64,000 bases of DNA from Lumnitzera littorea (Eukaryota > Streptophyta > Magnoliopsida > Myrtales > Combretaceae), in assembly GCA_024138015.1 (NCBI GenBank), contig JAMXBB010000004.1, positions 6,592,409 through 6,656,408 of the forward strand, read 5' to 3'. Below the pieces are notes generated by a model. It made no database searches, was not told the DNA's origin, and was given only the letters and a program-made list of their open reading frames with translations. Position numbers and translations under genes: made by a program. Of this stretch, positions 12,441 through 22,890 are shown one piece after another; position 1 is the first letter of the stretch, and each line of letters starts with the position of its first letter.

Positions 12441-12814
12441 AATTTGACTTTTAAGAAGCCATTTTGAATTGGCCTAAAATCAGCTTTTGGAAAGCTGATT
12501 ATATCTTGCATATAATCGACTTGCCAAAAGTCCATACATATCACATTAAAATAGGCTTTTGGCAAGCCCATTTTATTAACGTATATAAATGGCTTTTGAA
12601 AAGTTAAATTTAACCGTTTTAATTGAATTCGGTTTTTCAAAAGTCGAGTTTAACATATTGCATTAAAAATTGGCTTTTGCAAAGCCAATTTTATTAACAT
12701 ATTGAAATTAGCTTCCTAAAAGTTTATTTTGATGCAATATGTTAAACTTAACTTTTGAAAGGCTAAATTCAACTTAAATGGTTAAATTCAACTTTTTAAA
12801 AGCCGTTTATATTA
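12441..12814. repeat. Tandem array of about ten palindromic units, 35-40 bp period
   Basis: Short imperfect palindromes of the form GGCTTTTG.(A)AAGCC recur at about 12441, 12477, 12512, 12548, 12587, 12626, 12666, 12704, 12744 and 12784. Clear examples are AATCAGCTTTTGGAAAGCTG (12478) and AATTGGCTTTTGCAAAGCC (12668). Unit sequences have diverged but the spacing has held. No coding frame runs through the array in a convincing way. Function is unknown. Confidence 0.75.
12581..12814. repeat. Long hairpin: about 112-bp inverted repeat with a very short loop
   Basis: Bases 12581-12692 align with the reverse complement of 12700-12814 almost without gaps, at roughly 80% identity by eye. A perfect 14-bp pair, TTAACATATTGCAT (12650-12663) and ATGCAATATGTTAA (12732-12745), sits within it. 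If transcribed, either strand would fold into one long stem, as do young MIR genes, hairpin-siRNA loci and some MITEs in plants. No promoter or protein is evident, so which of these applies is open. Confidence 0.7.
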
Positions 12815-13880
12815 GTAGAAATAAAAAAAAAATTGTCACACTTCATTTATGTTATTGAATACAAACGTACTATAAGATACATCTATTCTAAAAATGCATT
12901 ACAATACCACGAACACATCCATTGTATGATATATCTCATCTTTAAATACAAGCTTATTCACCCACAACTCCTATGTACAATATCTATGAAACTTTCCTAA
13001 CTCAGCCTAAATTCAACACCAAAAAAACAAAAGAAAAAAAAAAGACAAACATATAGAAAATGAAAAAAGAAATTACACAACTATTTCAATAGGTAACCAA
13101 ATTTTCACTAGCTCAACATAATAAATGTGTGATCATTTACAATAGTTGTCCAAAATGAATAAATAAGTACATATTGGTATAACTATCTAGGGTGTCTCCA
13201 TCAATGGTGCCTATAGGTATGCATGTCCTCTTGATCATTCATTTAAATACTAGGTTATGGCTGTACCTATTGATCGTGGTCTAGTTGAGTAATCTATGAG
13301 CCATCCTAGTTTAATGAGCTTTATAGATAAGATAGTTACATAAGTATTGGAGAGGGGTCGACTTGTGTGAGCCTCTCGCCTATCTCTCTAACTAGATTTG
13401 CAAATCATCTCTTAAAGGGTGCTAGAGGTATTTGAGAAGGATCGTTGGAACTCTCCTTATGCCAGGTGTCTAATACTAAAATAAAGGCTATAGAGAAGAT
13501 CCATTGGGTAAGGGGTGTTGGGGTAAGTCATGCTTTAATGACTATTCATCTCTAATTTGCTGCTTTATCCACTTACATTGTGCTCTACCCTGTTCGCGGC
13601 TTTGACTGTAACCCCATCCCTACTAATATCCTCCCTAGGGCACATTCTTTGGTAGGTAATCATTTTCTTTAGCATCAAAACCTAGCATTGGTACATCATT
13701 TAGCTCCTATAATGTGACACCTCAAAACTGCTTAACAATCTTGCTAACCTCCGGTTGCTTAGTAAGAATATCCTTGTATATCATATATGATAGTTGGTCA
13801 ATGAAATCCATTTGCAGAAATACAAGATTAAACGATTAACTCTTAAAGCAAGATAATATGAAAAATCATATGACAAGTGA
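12815..13880. other. No recognisable gene
   Basis: Composition is more balanced than in the flanks at 13180-13700, so this may be the eroded downstream part of the minus-strand transposase pseudogene next to it. I could not match any domain in it. Confidence 0.3.
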
Positions 13881-13889
13881 CAACATACT

Positions 13890-14445
13890 AGGTATCCTAC
13901 TATGGCCGCAGTCTAGTTAATGTATTACCTTATTCTCCACTAATACCAGGCATTGAAATCAGGATCTACTTCTACATGTACTCCCTCTAGGTACTGTACC
14001 GGGACAATCCTATTCTAACAATCTACCCACTCATCTAGCCAATGCATGTGCTTGGTGTCCTAGTTGATCTCAGTCCAGCCACATAGGTTAATATCGTAGA
14101 GCTGAATGAGAGTGTTGATATACCTTGGTATCCTATGCACGTGACGAAGTAATCATAAAACATTGAGCTTGCTTTTTATGACATGCTCAAAACCTCCATC
14201 TACAACCCTTATTGCTATTAGCACATTTAGTAGACCACAATTTCTTCTCTAACTCTATCACCACATAGTCATGGTGGTTCATTATGTAGTGCAATTTCGC
14301 AGCATTTTGTTGGTGCCCTTTTTTGAGAGACCACATACTAACCTTGAATTCATTACTAAAGCTCTAACCATTCATGTTATCCTCAAACGAATTACACCCA
14401 CTATCTATACTAGTAACATAGAATGGCATGGCTTTTGAACTTTTG
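13890..14445 (-). pseudogene. Decayed MuDR-type transposase / plant mobile domain
   Basis: Translated on the minus strand from about 14445, the frame starts MDAIKSSKAMPFYV and runs through KLHYIMNHHDYVVIE, LWSTKC and GCRWRF*AC. This is the pattern of the MuDR DNA-binding domain found near the N-terminus of Mutator-like transposases (Y-V-V-E ... KC ... GC-WR-RA). Further on, after a frame change, IQLYDINLCGW, W-L-EWVD and NAWY*WRIR*YI resemble the plant mobile domain found fused to, or mobilised by, some MULEs. Several stops and frame changes show it is dead. The DDE core is missing. It lies directly upstream, in its own orientation, of the long LTR that starts near 14476, so the insertion may have cut it. 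Confidence 0.5.
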
Positions 14446-14475
14446 ATTGCATCCATCTTAGTTAGGAACCTACTC

Positions 14476-17400
14476 TATAAGTCCCGTAAAATTATGTATA
14501 AGGTTTCTCTAGTTTTACGTATTAGCTTCTAAGTATTCGTAGTCTTAAGCGTTAGATTCTGAGCAAATAATTCACAGTGTATGTGAATGTTAACCACTTA
14601 GGATAATACCTCATGTGTAGGTCTTAAGAGTTAGACAAGGGTACGTTGTAAGTTTGGAATATCTAAATATAGTAAAATAATAGAAATTTTAGCTAAAAAT
14701 AGATATTTTTATTAAATTACATTATATTATAATTTACCCATATAAGTACTTAAATTAGTTAATGGAAAATAATCAAACATTAGAGATAAAATTAATTAGA
14801 CACAAAAATTATAAATCGACCTAAAGTAATATATAAATATAGTATGTGAACCCCTAGCATAATTATCATATATATATTTATATATCCAAAAAATGCTTAA
14901 AATACTCTAAACTAAGTTTAATTAACCAAGTAATTATAAGAAAAATTATAAAAAATTGCTAAAAATCACTAACCAATTGGATTCATCTTAAGAAAGGCAT
15001 AAGAACCAATTTGAACAACTATAAACTTATGGAATTAAAATTTAGACACTTAGAATGCATAATTTAAGTTCATATAAGCTAAATAAGAGAGAGAAATGTC
15101 ATATTTTATCTTATAACATAAGAATTTTCACCAATTCTCTCTAGAATATAGTTTAATTTCATAGGATTCTAGGAAAATTTTAGAATCAAGAAGAATAAAA
15201 CAGGAAAAAAATTTTAAAAAAAAGGGAAGAAGTACTATGTAAGCCAAGAGATTTTATGGAACTTGATTGTAGAGGCAACCTGGGAATGAGCCACCACCAC
15301 TCCCTGATAGTGGAGGCAATGACTAAGAGTGCTAACATCGTAATGCCTAGCATTGGTAGTCTGAGGTCAATTTTTCGATGAGCCCAATTCTACTTCTAAT
15401 TTTAGTTAAATTGATAAAAATATCAAATTAATTCCCAAAATTATAAAATAATTTATATTCTTATATTACTAGAAATCTTAGGGGAAAATAGCATATTGAA
15501 AAATTTTTAAGTGAATATAGTACTTCCGTAAGAAATCGAATAAAATTGATCAAATTTTCAAAATCGATTTGAATAACCTTATTGACGGTGTTTTTAAACC
15601 AAACTTTTTTTGGATAATATTTATGGTGCATGTGAACATTATATTAAGAGATTTTAGGGAGAAAAAATAATTTTCATAATTTTTAGGGATTTTTGAGTCA
15701 TAAATTGGATAAAAAATGTCATATTCTTAAGGATTTGGTGTATAAAGTTTAAGTGAACAATAGATACTAGGTTCTAAGGTGCACTTGGATCATATCCTAC
15801 TATAAAGATTAATATGAAGTTGTTTGGTTTGAGTTGGAGATGAAATTTGGACAAATTGGTGGTTATAACATTAATATATTGATAGGTAAGTATGTGAATT
15901 TGAAAAATTTGGTAATGTGGTGTGACTTGGTATAATAACCCTAATTTATGAACATGATATAACACATCTGTAATTTGGAATATGATGTTAGATGAGTTAT
16001 TCGAGTAAACTTGTAAAATGATTATGTTCAGATAGTTCTTTAGAAGGTTGTTTGACTAGAAAAGTGAGTTAATTTTAGGTCTAGAGACTTAATCAAAAAG
16101 TAATGTGATATAAGATACATAGCTGATATAGTTTGCGCAAGTTAATAAGAGAATTCTTAAGTTAGTAAGATTGTTTTGGATACTTCTTCAAAGAACTCCT
16201 AATTAATAAGGATATTTTCATATACTTCTTTAGAGAATTCTGGATTAATAGAATTATTTTTGGATACTTTCATAAAAAGTTCTAAAATAAAAACTATGTT
16301 AATTCTAGAACTAAAAACTATATTAAGATTATTGTTCAAAATCTTATTCAGAGACCTTAGTAATAAGTTAAAACTTAACCTAGAACTTGACAAATCTCTC
16401 TAAACTATATGTAAGACATTAGAAAATAATCATATACTTTCTATTTAGCAAAAAACTAAAATATTTACATTGATTGTTTGTGTACTTACGAAGGGATTGA
16501 GTACAAGAAGCAAGATTAATTTACATTGACATCACATAATTTGGGATTGATTCTTAATAGTATATTAAAGTATCGTATCAAGAAACTTGGAGAAATAAGA
16601 ATGCTTGTTCATGATTGTAGCTAGATTGATTATATGTATGCCATGTGTGTGCTGGTGCTACTAGTTGATAATTGGGAGTTGAACTCCAAGTGCTGTTTTC
16701 TGCTTGAGCATAACATGTATTGTGTATATGAACTTGGTTTTTCACTTTGTAAACTGGACTAATCTTAAGATAACTAAAGCTAAACCCAATATTTACAAAA
16801 ACTCAATAGGGGTAACTATTAGGTTATCAAACTAAATATTGATACATTCGTTAAGGATAGTAAAAATGGTCATTTTCTCACTCTTAGTTGAATTAAGTAA
16901 TAGGAGAGGGGGTCGCAGTAAGGTTGGGATCCTTGGTTCAAATGTTATTTAGGGATGAGAGTGTTCTCTGTTACACAAGCCAAGGTTTAGTCTAATAGTG
17001 TTACGTTAAAACTCCTTGGAATTTAGGTTAGAGTGGATGAAATTATTCTAACTTTACAATGAATTGGTTAAACATTGTGGGATGCTCTATTATTTGTCTG
17101 TTACATTTGCATTTAAATAATGATTGAACAACCATATTTGTTCATGTACTCTTATGACTCTATTCTTTCTTACTGAGTTAGTTGAGCTTACATCCCTATA
17201 GATTATTTTGTAGGTGTGGAGTAGTACTTGAGGATGCCTCGTTACGATAATCCATAGGTTAGTTCTCACGGGCTAGGAATTGAGAAGTTGAAGACTAATG
17301 AATGGATCAATGTGCAAGATGTTTTTGTTTTCCTTTTGTAGGAGGACTATATGGTCATTTTAGGAGGCCTTATAATTTACATTGGCTCGCTAATGTATTT

Positions 17401-17745
17401 ATATTATATAGTAAGGTCTTCTTGTGGAGTTGTACAGTACTTTTAAAAGTCTTAAAACTTATGATCTAAATAAAACTATTAAAAGTCTTGAACTATTTGT
17501 AATTATGGAAGATTATATTTTGAAAATTGTTATTCTACAAGTATTATATATCCTAGGTGCTCATATGACTGCTTTAAAGCTGGTTGAGTTATTGTTTGGC
17601 CTTGTCTAGACTATACCTATATTATTAGCTAAGGGAGGTAGCTTCTAACTTAGGTTGTTTTATATGGTGGGATTGTTACGACTCTTTGAGTTTGAGGCAA
17701 TCGACAGAGTTATTATCAAGTTGTCTTTCTTTCCTTTCTCAACCT
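14476..17745 (+). mobile_element. Old Ty3/Gypsy-type LTR (copy B), probable 5' LTR
   Basis: The start TATAAGTCCCGTAAAATTAT resembles a mutated TGTAA-CCC LTR terminus. The 3' part (about 16600-17680) aligns with 35900-36895: both have GGGAGT-GA-TCCA, a GAGAGG-G-TC-C--TAAGGTT block (16906 and 36181), and an identical 14-mer GATTGTTACGACTC (17671 and 36886). A primer-binding-site-like motif follows at 17748, as expected after a 5' LTR. The exact end is uncertain (17680 or about 17745). No open frame of note lies within. Divergence from its partner indicates great age. Confidence 0.5.
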
Positions 17746-17747
17746 TA

Positions 17748-17756
17748 TGGTATCAG
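17748..17756 (+). other. Retrotransposon primer-binding-site-like motif
   Basis: TGGTATCAG matches the start of the usual plant LTR-element primer site complementary to the initiator methionine tRNA (TGGTATCAGAGC); the following bases (CTCG) have diverged. Its position just after LTR copy B supports the reading of that copy as a 5' LTR. Confidence 0.5.
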
Positions 17757-17760
17757 CTCG

Positions 17761-18345
17761 ATCTTGAGTAAGACTGATTAGCCTTTATGTGGAATAGGTC
17801 GATCATGGTTTGAAGATGGTTGTAGGTTGATTCCTATCACTGTGCATGCATATACATTTTGACGGTGTTGATGGCATTAGCTTGTCACTAGTTTTAGCTA
17901 TTTGACATTTTTCATACAGTTGATGTGTACATTATGAACACTTTGTACATACTTAAAAGAAGTAAGGGAACTTTTATATTGCTTAAGTGTCTTTTCAATC
18001 ATTGTTTGCTTTATTGTGATTGTTATTGATGTTCATAATTACGAAATATAGAATTTGTATGATATTTCATATCACAGATACTATTAAGTTTGAATGATGG
18101 TCTAGTGTGTTCAGCCATATTGTAAGGGATTGGTTGTGGTTGTGAAATATGGTTGCTTAATCTTTGTTGTAGATGGGGTGTTTAGAAATTTTGATGTAGT
18201 AGATTTGTTTGGATATGTTATTGTAAATTGGGGTGATTTAGTTGTATTGGTTGGGGAATGGGTCGGCTTGTTGATAAAATTACTTCTTAAAGAGATTAGT
18301 ATGGCATGGCTTAAAAATGCCTCTTCAAGGGGCTATGTCTCTTAG
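17761..18345. other. Retroelement internal remnant, no recognisable product
   Basis: Sequence following the primer-binding-site-like motif. A 71-residue frame (18130-18345) is valine- and leucine-rich and matches nothing known to me. No gag or protease motif is visible. Confidence 0.35.
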
Positions 18346-18346
18346 G

Positions 18347-18728
18347 TTATGCAAGGGATATTGCAATCCACCCCTTTATAGAACTAACGTCCTTGTTAGT
18401 TTTGTTATGCAAGCTTAAGACCACCACCAGGTAAGGATTTTGTTCTTCCAATCGGTGGACTATTTTGATATCATATTTACAGAATTGATGTCCTCATCAG
18501 TTTTGTTAAATAAGTCCAAGACTACCAATAGGTAAGGACTTTGCTCTTGTAATTAGTGAATTGTTCTAATACTACATATAACGATCTTGTTACAACTTCC
18601 CAAGAGGTTCTCATTCTGAGATTGACTTAAGTCGAGTACACTTAACTTCGAAATTACAACGTGCTCCAAGTCATTATACTAAAAAGCGTCTTGACGATTA
18701 GAATGTCATCATCTAGTATGCAAGGGGG
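18347..18728 (-). mobile_element. 5S-rRNA-like sequence, Cassandra-type TRIM remnant
   Basis: Read on the minus strand, 18583-18665 contains TTCGAAGTTAAGTGT, AATGAGAACCTCTTGGGAAG and a following GTTGTAACAAG. These correspond in order and spacing to plant 5S rRNA (TCCGAAGTTAAGCGT ... GGTGACCTCCTGGGAAGTC ... GTGTTGC). A diverged 5S sequence inside a small repeat is the hallmark of Cassandra terminal-repeat elements (established knowledge). TATGCAAGGG-type direct repeats lie at 18347 and 18718. It is far too diverged to be a working 5S gene. Downstream, on the minus strand, are two copies of a 102-bp unit. Confidence 0.55.
18379..18585. repeat. 102-bp tandem duplication in the 5S-like element
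   Basis: GAACTAACGTCCTTGTTAGT...AGGTAAGGATTTTG at 18379 and GAATTGATGTCCTCATCAGT...AGGTAAGGACTTTG at 18481 align along their length, with about 75-80% identity by eye. Confidence 0.7.
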
Positions 18729-19449
18729 ATTATAGAACTTTTTGATAGTTAAAAGTTTATAGTCATATAATGCCCATTTACAAGTTATTGAATAAGAAAC
18801 TTAAAAATTAGTATTGGAATGTTGTAGAAGACATAACAAAACATTATGCTATGTGGATGTGTATATTTATACTATTTTGAAAATTTATGTTCAAGGTTGA
18901 ATGACAAGTGATTTGCATATTATGACCATTTTATATCTTACCTGGACTAATTAGAGGATGTGCATTAGACTTAATTTTCAAATAAAAATGTTTTGCGAGC
19001 TTTCAAATAATATAAATTTTATTAAATAGAACATTGTATGCAAAAATTATGTATGATGGAAATTACCGGCATAATTTTTTTCTAATTTTGAAAATAATTT
19101 ACTAATTAGAAAATAAGAAATTAATATTTTACAAATTAATATGTTATCAAATACTAAAATACATCAACATTAAAGTGTAAACACTAGAATACAATAAAAA
19201 AAAAATAATGTATAAACACTAAAATGCAACAAAAAATAAAGTATAAACATTAAAATACAAAAAATAATGTAGCTACAGATAATTTCTTGTTAATAAATAT
19301 ACTGGATTGAAACCGAATTCTAGAAAGAAGTACTAAATCATAAAAAATTAAATTTTTAAACACTTAACCGGTAAAAGCTAGAAGAATAGGCACCTTTTAT
19401 AACTTTGTCTTGCATGTACCATTACATTGTATAACCAAAATTTTAAAAT
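18729..19449. other. AT-rich, no gene; contains a short minisatellite
   Basis: Nothing coding is seen. At 19172-19275 a unit of about 31-36 bases (TAAACACTA.AATAC.A.AAAAAATAA) is present about three times. Confidence 0.5.
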
Positions 19450-19617
19450 AACACAAAGTACATGGTGGACTCGAATGACTAGACCACATAAGTAGCACCA
19501 AGTACATATACAATTGAATCGTGTCTCTTTTTCTTCACCTGTTTGTGTGATCTTTAGTTTTAACAAAGCAGTATGAGGTCTACAATTTAGTTTTCTATTG
19601 AACACAGCTGCATCTAA

Positions 19618-19690
19618 AATGGCTACGGCGAAGTTTGAGATTGAGAAGTATAATGGCGTTGCGGTGCCGATCTGTAGCAAATTCCGCCTG
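19618..19690 (+). pseudogene. Possible Copia gag start fragment
   Basis: AAAATGGCTACGGCGAAGTT encodes MATAKFEIEKYNG, which resembles the first residues of Copia-type gag proteins (FEIEKFNG), and stops after 26 codons. The copy at 27628 gives MAMTEFVNEKYNG. Only about a dozen residues support the call, so it may be chance. Confidence 0.3.
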
Positions 19691-20152
19691 TAGTAGTCCA
19701 AAAGAATTTGCAAAAGGGTGTTAAGGAATTAATTAAAAAAAAAAAAAACTATTTGTTAGACCTATATCAATCTATAATATTGAAATGAACAATGATAAGC
19801 AGAACGAAGATTTTATAACGAAAATTAATACGACTGACGTGGCAATAAAAATAGCATAAATGAATAGTACAGCAGGTGAAGTCTGCCATTAACTTATTAT
19901 TGGACATGTAAAAATTCCACAACTTAGTGTTTTCGGTGTATATTGTTCGGCACAATAAACATTAGTGTATTGAAATAAAACATTCATACGTATTCGTTCT
20001 TAATTTCTTCTACATTGATAGCCGGATGCAAATAAATATCTGCATATATAAATCCGGAACACAATAAACTAATATACATTTCATAAGATACCATTTAAGC
20101 TGGAGATTTTAGTATTCTTAAAAAGATAATATTTCAAACACAGAGAAGTGGA

Positions 20153-20404
20153 ATGCCCTATCTGTCCACGAGTAGATTATACCCTTCTATGTTTCGTATG
20201 AGCAAGTCTCCTATCACCCCGACCCGTTGTGACATGATTGAAATATTCCAATTAGCCAAATCTGGTGAAGGTATATCAACTGATGGAACTACCGTATTTG
20301 ACGTCGCAAGAAACGCTGCCTCACAATTATGCAAGGTAATTCGACTTTCTCACGTACGGCCAAAACTCCCAGTAGTTGTGGTACTCACAAAATTTTGGCT
20401 GTAA
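20153..20404 (+). pseudogene. Unrecognised 83-codon frame in the duplication
   Basis: The frame includes CDMIEIFQLAKSGEG and VFDVARNAASQLCK. The second copy (about 28110-28320) keeps CDMIEIFQLAKSGEGKSTDG but has a frame change and a stop, so it is not coding there. I do not recognise the family. It could be a fragment of a gene exon carried in the duplicated block, because an AAG-GTAATT donor-like site follows the conserved peptide at 20335. Confidence 0.3.
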
Positions 20405-20914
20405 GGAAATACATCAATTAATGGCGCAGTGATCACTGTAAATCATTGCAAGTAGCATCTATTTAATTTTAATATGTTGAATTAAAAGTGTACGATTAAA
20501 AATGCAAGAAATGTCGAGCAGTCTAAACAGCTCTTCTGAAACGAAATCCCCATAGTCAAAACTATCAGCTGGCTACGAGAAACGTCCATGTCCATGGTAG
20601 TTAGATTTTGGCACCTATGGAAATTGGAAATTATGAACGATATACTGATGATTTTCCTCTTAAAAGATCTGTTGTTTTCAAATTGAACTTTACGTTTTGC
20701 ATTTAAAAAAAAAGGGCTTTTTTTTTTTTAATTTTTTGTTTCTCCAGAAAAGAGGTTCTCAAGAAATTTATAAAAAAAAAAGACCCTTTTTTTATAAAGT
20801 GAAACCCTCCCAAGAAAATTTTTGACTCTATGATTTATGTCTATCACTCATCCTATCGGCTTAACTTAGATAGATTTCCTAAACGTACAATTTATCTCAT
20901 TTCCAAAAGTTTTA

Positions 20915-21425
20915 GGTGGCTGGCTCGCTAGAGCACCATTCAGTTTTAATAAAAAAAATTTAGATTGCCAGCCCATTAGGAGATCATCCCAATTCGAAAA
21001 ATTTCGAATCATTGGCTCATAGGGCACCATCCCTTTTAAAGAAAAAGGAAGTAATTTCTCAATCATTGACCCGTTGGAGGCACCATCCCCTGTTGAAATA
21101 AGTTCTAGCTCACTGACTCATTGGAGCACTGTCCCATTTTCAAAACTTTTGAATCGTATGCATCTTGGTGCTTTTTTCCATTTTGAAAAAGATTTTAGAT
21201 CGCCAGTCCATTAAGCTACCATCAATTTCACAAATTTTGGTTCATCGGCCCATTAGTGCACCATGGCTTTTGAACAATTTTGCTTATTTGCTAGGGAGTC
21301 ATCCCTTTTGAAAAATTCTAGACTGCTGACCGTTTGGGTGTCATCCCTTTAAAGAATTCCAAATAGCTAGTTCGATGCTATCCCCTTCATGAAAAATCTC
21401 GAATCCCCAACCTATTGTCGAGTCT
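20915..21425. repeat. Minisatellite of about 11 diverged units, roughly 45-54 bp
   Basis: A unit of the type TTGACCCATTGGGGCACCAT followed by CCCTTTTGAAAAATTTCGAATC recurs near 20918, 20968, 21012, 21066, 21114, 21160, 21203, 21245, 21290, 21323 and 21369. The variants are strongly diverged but keep their order. Such tandem repeats are typical of untranslated regions of large plant Gypsy elements, and the Gypsy polymerase remnant begins 280 bases downstream. Confidence 0.7.
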
Positions 21426-21699
21426 GAATTTTTTATTTTTCTTAACACTAAACTTGTTATTCTTTTAGTTTAAACTCTTGATTAAAGTTAAAGAAAAACC
21501 TGATTTCTTTATTTTTGAAAAAAAACTTTGGAGTCACCACTAAATAGAATCGAAAAAGGTAATTAAATTAGATACAATTTGGTGGATCAATTTTGATTTA
21601 GCTACCATCTTGCATTTTTAAAATCCTTTGAAAAAATTTTCTACAAACCAAGTATCATGAGTTCGAGGGGTAGCTACTTATAAGAGGCACAGAGTATTG

Positions 21700-22890
21700 T
21701 ATTGATCTCCAGCCCAGAGCAACTCTACTAAACTGACCTGCTTATGGGCTTAATGCCAAGCAAGAAACCAAGCTTAAGAAGCAAGTTGAAGAGTTGATCA
21801 ATCGAGGGCATATTAGAGAAAGTATGAGCCTCTATGTTGTACCAGCTATGTTAATACCAAAGAAGGATGGCTCTTTGATGTATGTGTATTGACAGCCAAG
21901 TTATCAATAAGATTATAATCAAGTATAGATACATAATATCTTGACTTGGTGACATGTTGAACGAGCTACATGGTGCTCGTATCTTTTCAAAAGTCGATTT
22001 AAAGAGTGGTTACCACTAGATTAAAAAAAAAATAAGCTGATGAGTGGAAAACTACTTTTAAGATGAAAGATAGTATTTTCGAATAGTTAATTATGTCATT
22101 TAGACTTACCTATGCACTAAGCACTTTTATACGACTCATAAACCATGTCTTGAGAGCATTGATTAGTAAGTGTATTGTGGTTTACTTTCATGAAATCCTT
22201 ATGTATAATGCCAACCTTACAACACATGTTGAGCACTTGCGAGTTGTATTTCTTGGATACGTTGTATCTGATAGAGGAATCTAAGTAGATAATAAGAAGA
22301 TTAAAGCTACTCTTTACTGGCTTATGCCAACCTGTGCAGCAAATGTACTGACCATGGTCTAACTTTATACTAACGATGGTTTATTTATAATTTTAGTTCT
22401 ATAGTTACACCATTAACTGAGTTGAATAAGAAGAACTCAGAGTTTAAATGGTCAGAAAAGGCTCAAAAGAGCTTTGAAGAAGTAAAGCTCAAGTTAATAT
22501 CAGCCTTAGTGCTTGCTTTGCCAAACTTTAATTCTTTGAATTGGAATGTGGTGCTTTAGGGGTTAGCATTGGTGCTATCCTAATGTAAGAGCACTAACCT
22601 ATAGCTGTTTTAGAGAGAAGCTTGTAGTGCTACTCTAAACTATTTAGCATACGATAAAGAGTTCTTTACTCTCATCTAAGCTCTTTAAAACTAGCAGCAT
22701 TACTTTTTACCTTAAGAATTCATTATCTACATCAAACCATGAGTCCCTTAAGCACTTGCATAGTCAATAGAAGCTTTCATGAAGACATGCTAAGTGGGTG
22801 GAATTCCTAGAAAATTTTTGCTATGTAATCGAATACAAGAAGAGGAGTTCTAACAATGTAGCCATGCCTTGGCATATACTTGTTAATACA
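21700..22890 (+). pseudogene. Ty3/Gypsy reverse transcriptase-RNase H pseudogene
   Basis: Conceptual translation across frame changes gives, in order: IRESMSLYVVPAMLIPKKDG (RT entry), DELHGARIFSKVDLKSGYH, MSFRLTYALSTFIRLINHVL (22093), VVYFHEILMYN (where YFDDILVYS is expected), HVEHLRVVFLGYVVSDRGI, then an RNase H region with YDKEFFTL, a TDHESLKHL-like remnant and HAKWVEFLENFCYVIEYKKR. This is the chromovirus-type Gypsy polymerase. The catalytic DD is replaced by HE, and stops and deletions abound. Gag, protease and integrase were not found. Orientation agrees with the flanking LTR copies B and C. Confidence 0.8.

Larger units (their letters stand above)
19450..20702 (+). repeat. Segmental duplication, copy A
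   Basis: This segment and 27470-28650 are direct repeats. The best stretch (20330-20702 against 28285-28645) is about 95% identical by eye. Relative to copy B, copy A has about 180 extra bases (19790-19970), while B has about 110 extra (27870-27990). Conserved landmarks are a GTTTGTGT-containing leader, an ATGGC start, a CATTCATACGTATTCGTTCT block, a short frame with CGTTGTGACATGATTG, and CTCACGTACGGCCAAAACTC. The intervening 6.8 kb is transposon debris, so this is not a simple LTR pair. Confidence 0.75.

Noticed and set aside
12329..12640. 103-codon minus-strand frame
   Set aside because: It runs through the palindromic array and a GA microsatellite; the residues reflect the repeats, and no domain is seen.
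12441..12814. CRISPR-like array
   Set aside because: Units are themselves diverged palindromes without unique spacers, in a plant genome with no cas genes; the large-scale inverted symmetry is the better description.
18583..18700. Functional 5S rRNA gene
   Set aside because: Too diverged along its length and embedded in a repeat; better explained as a Cassandra-type derivative.
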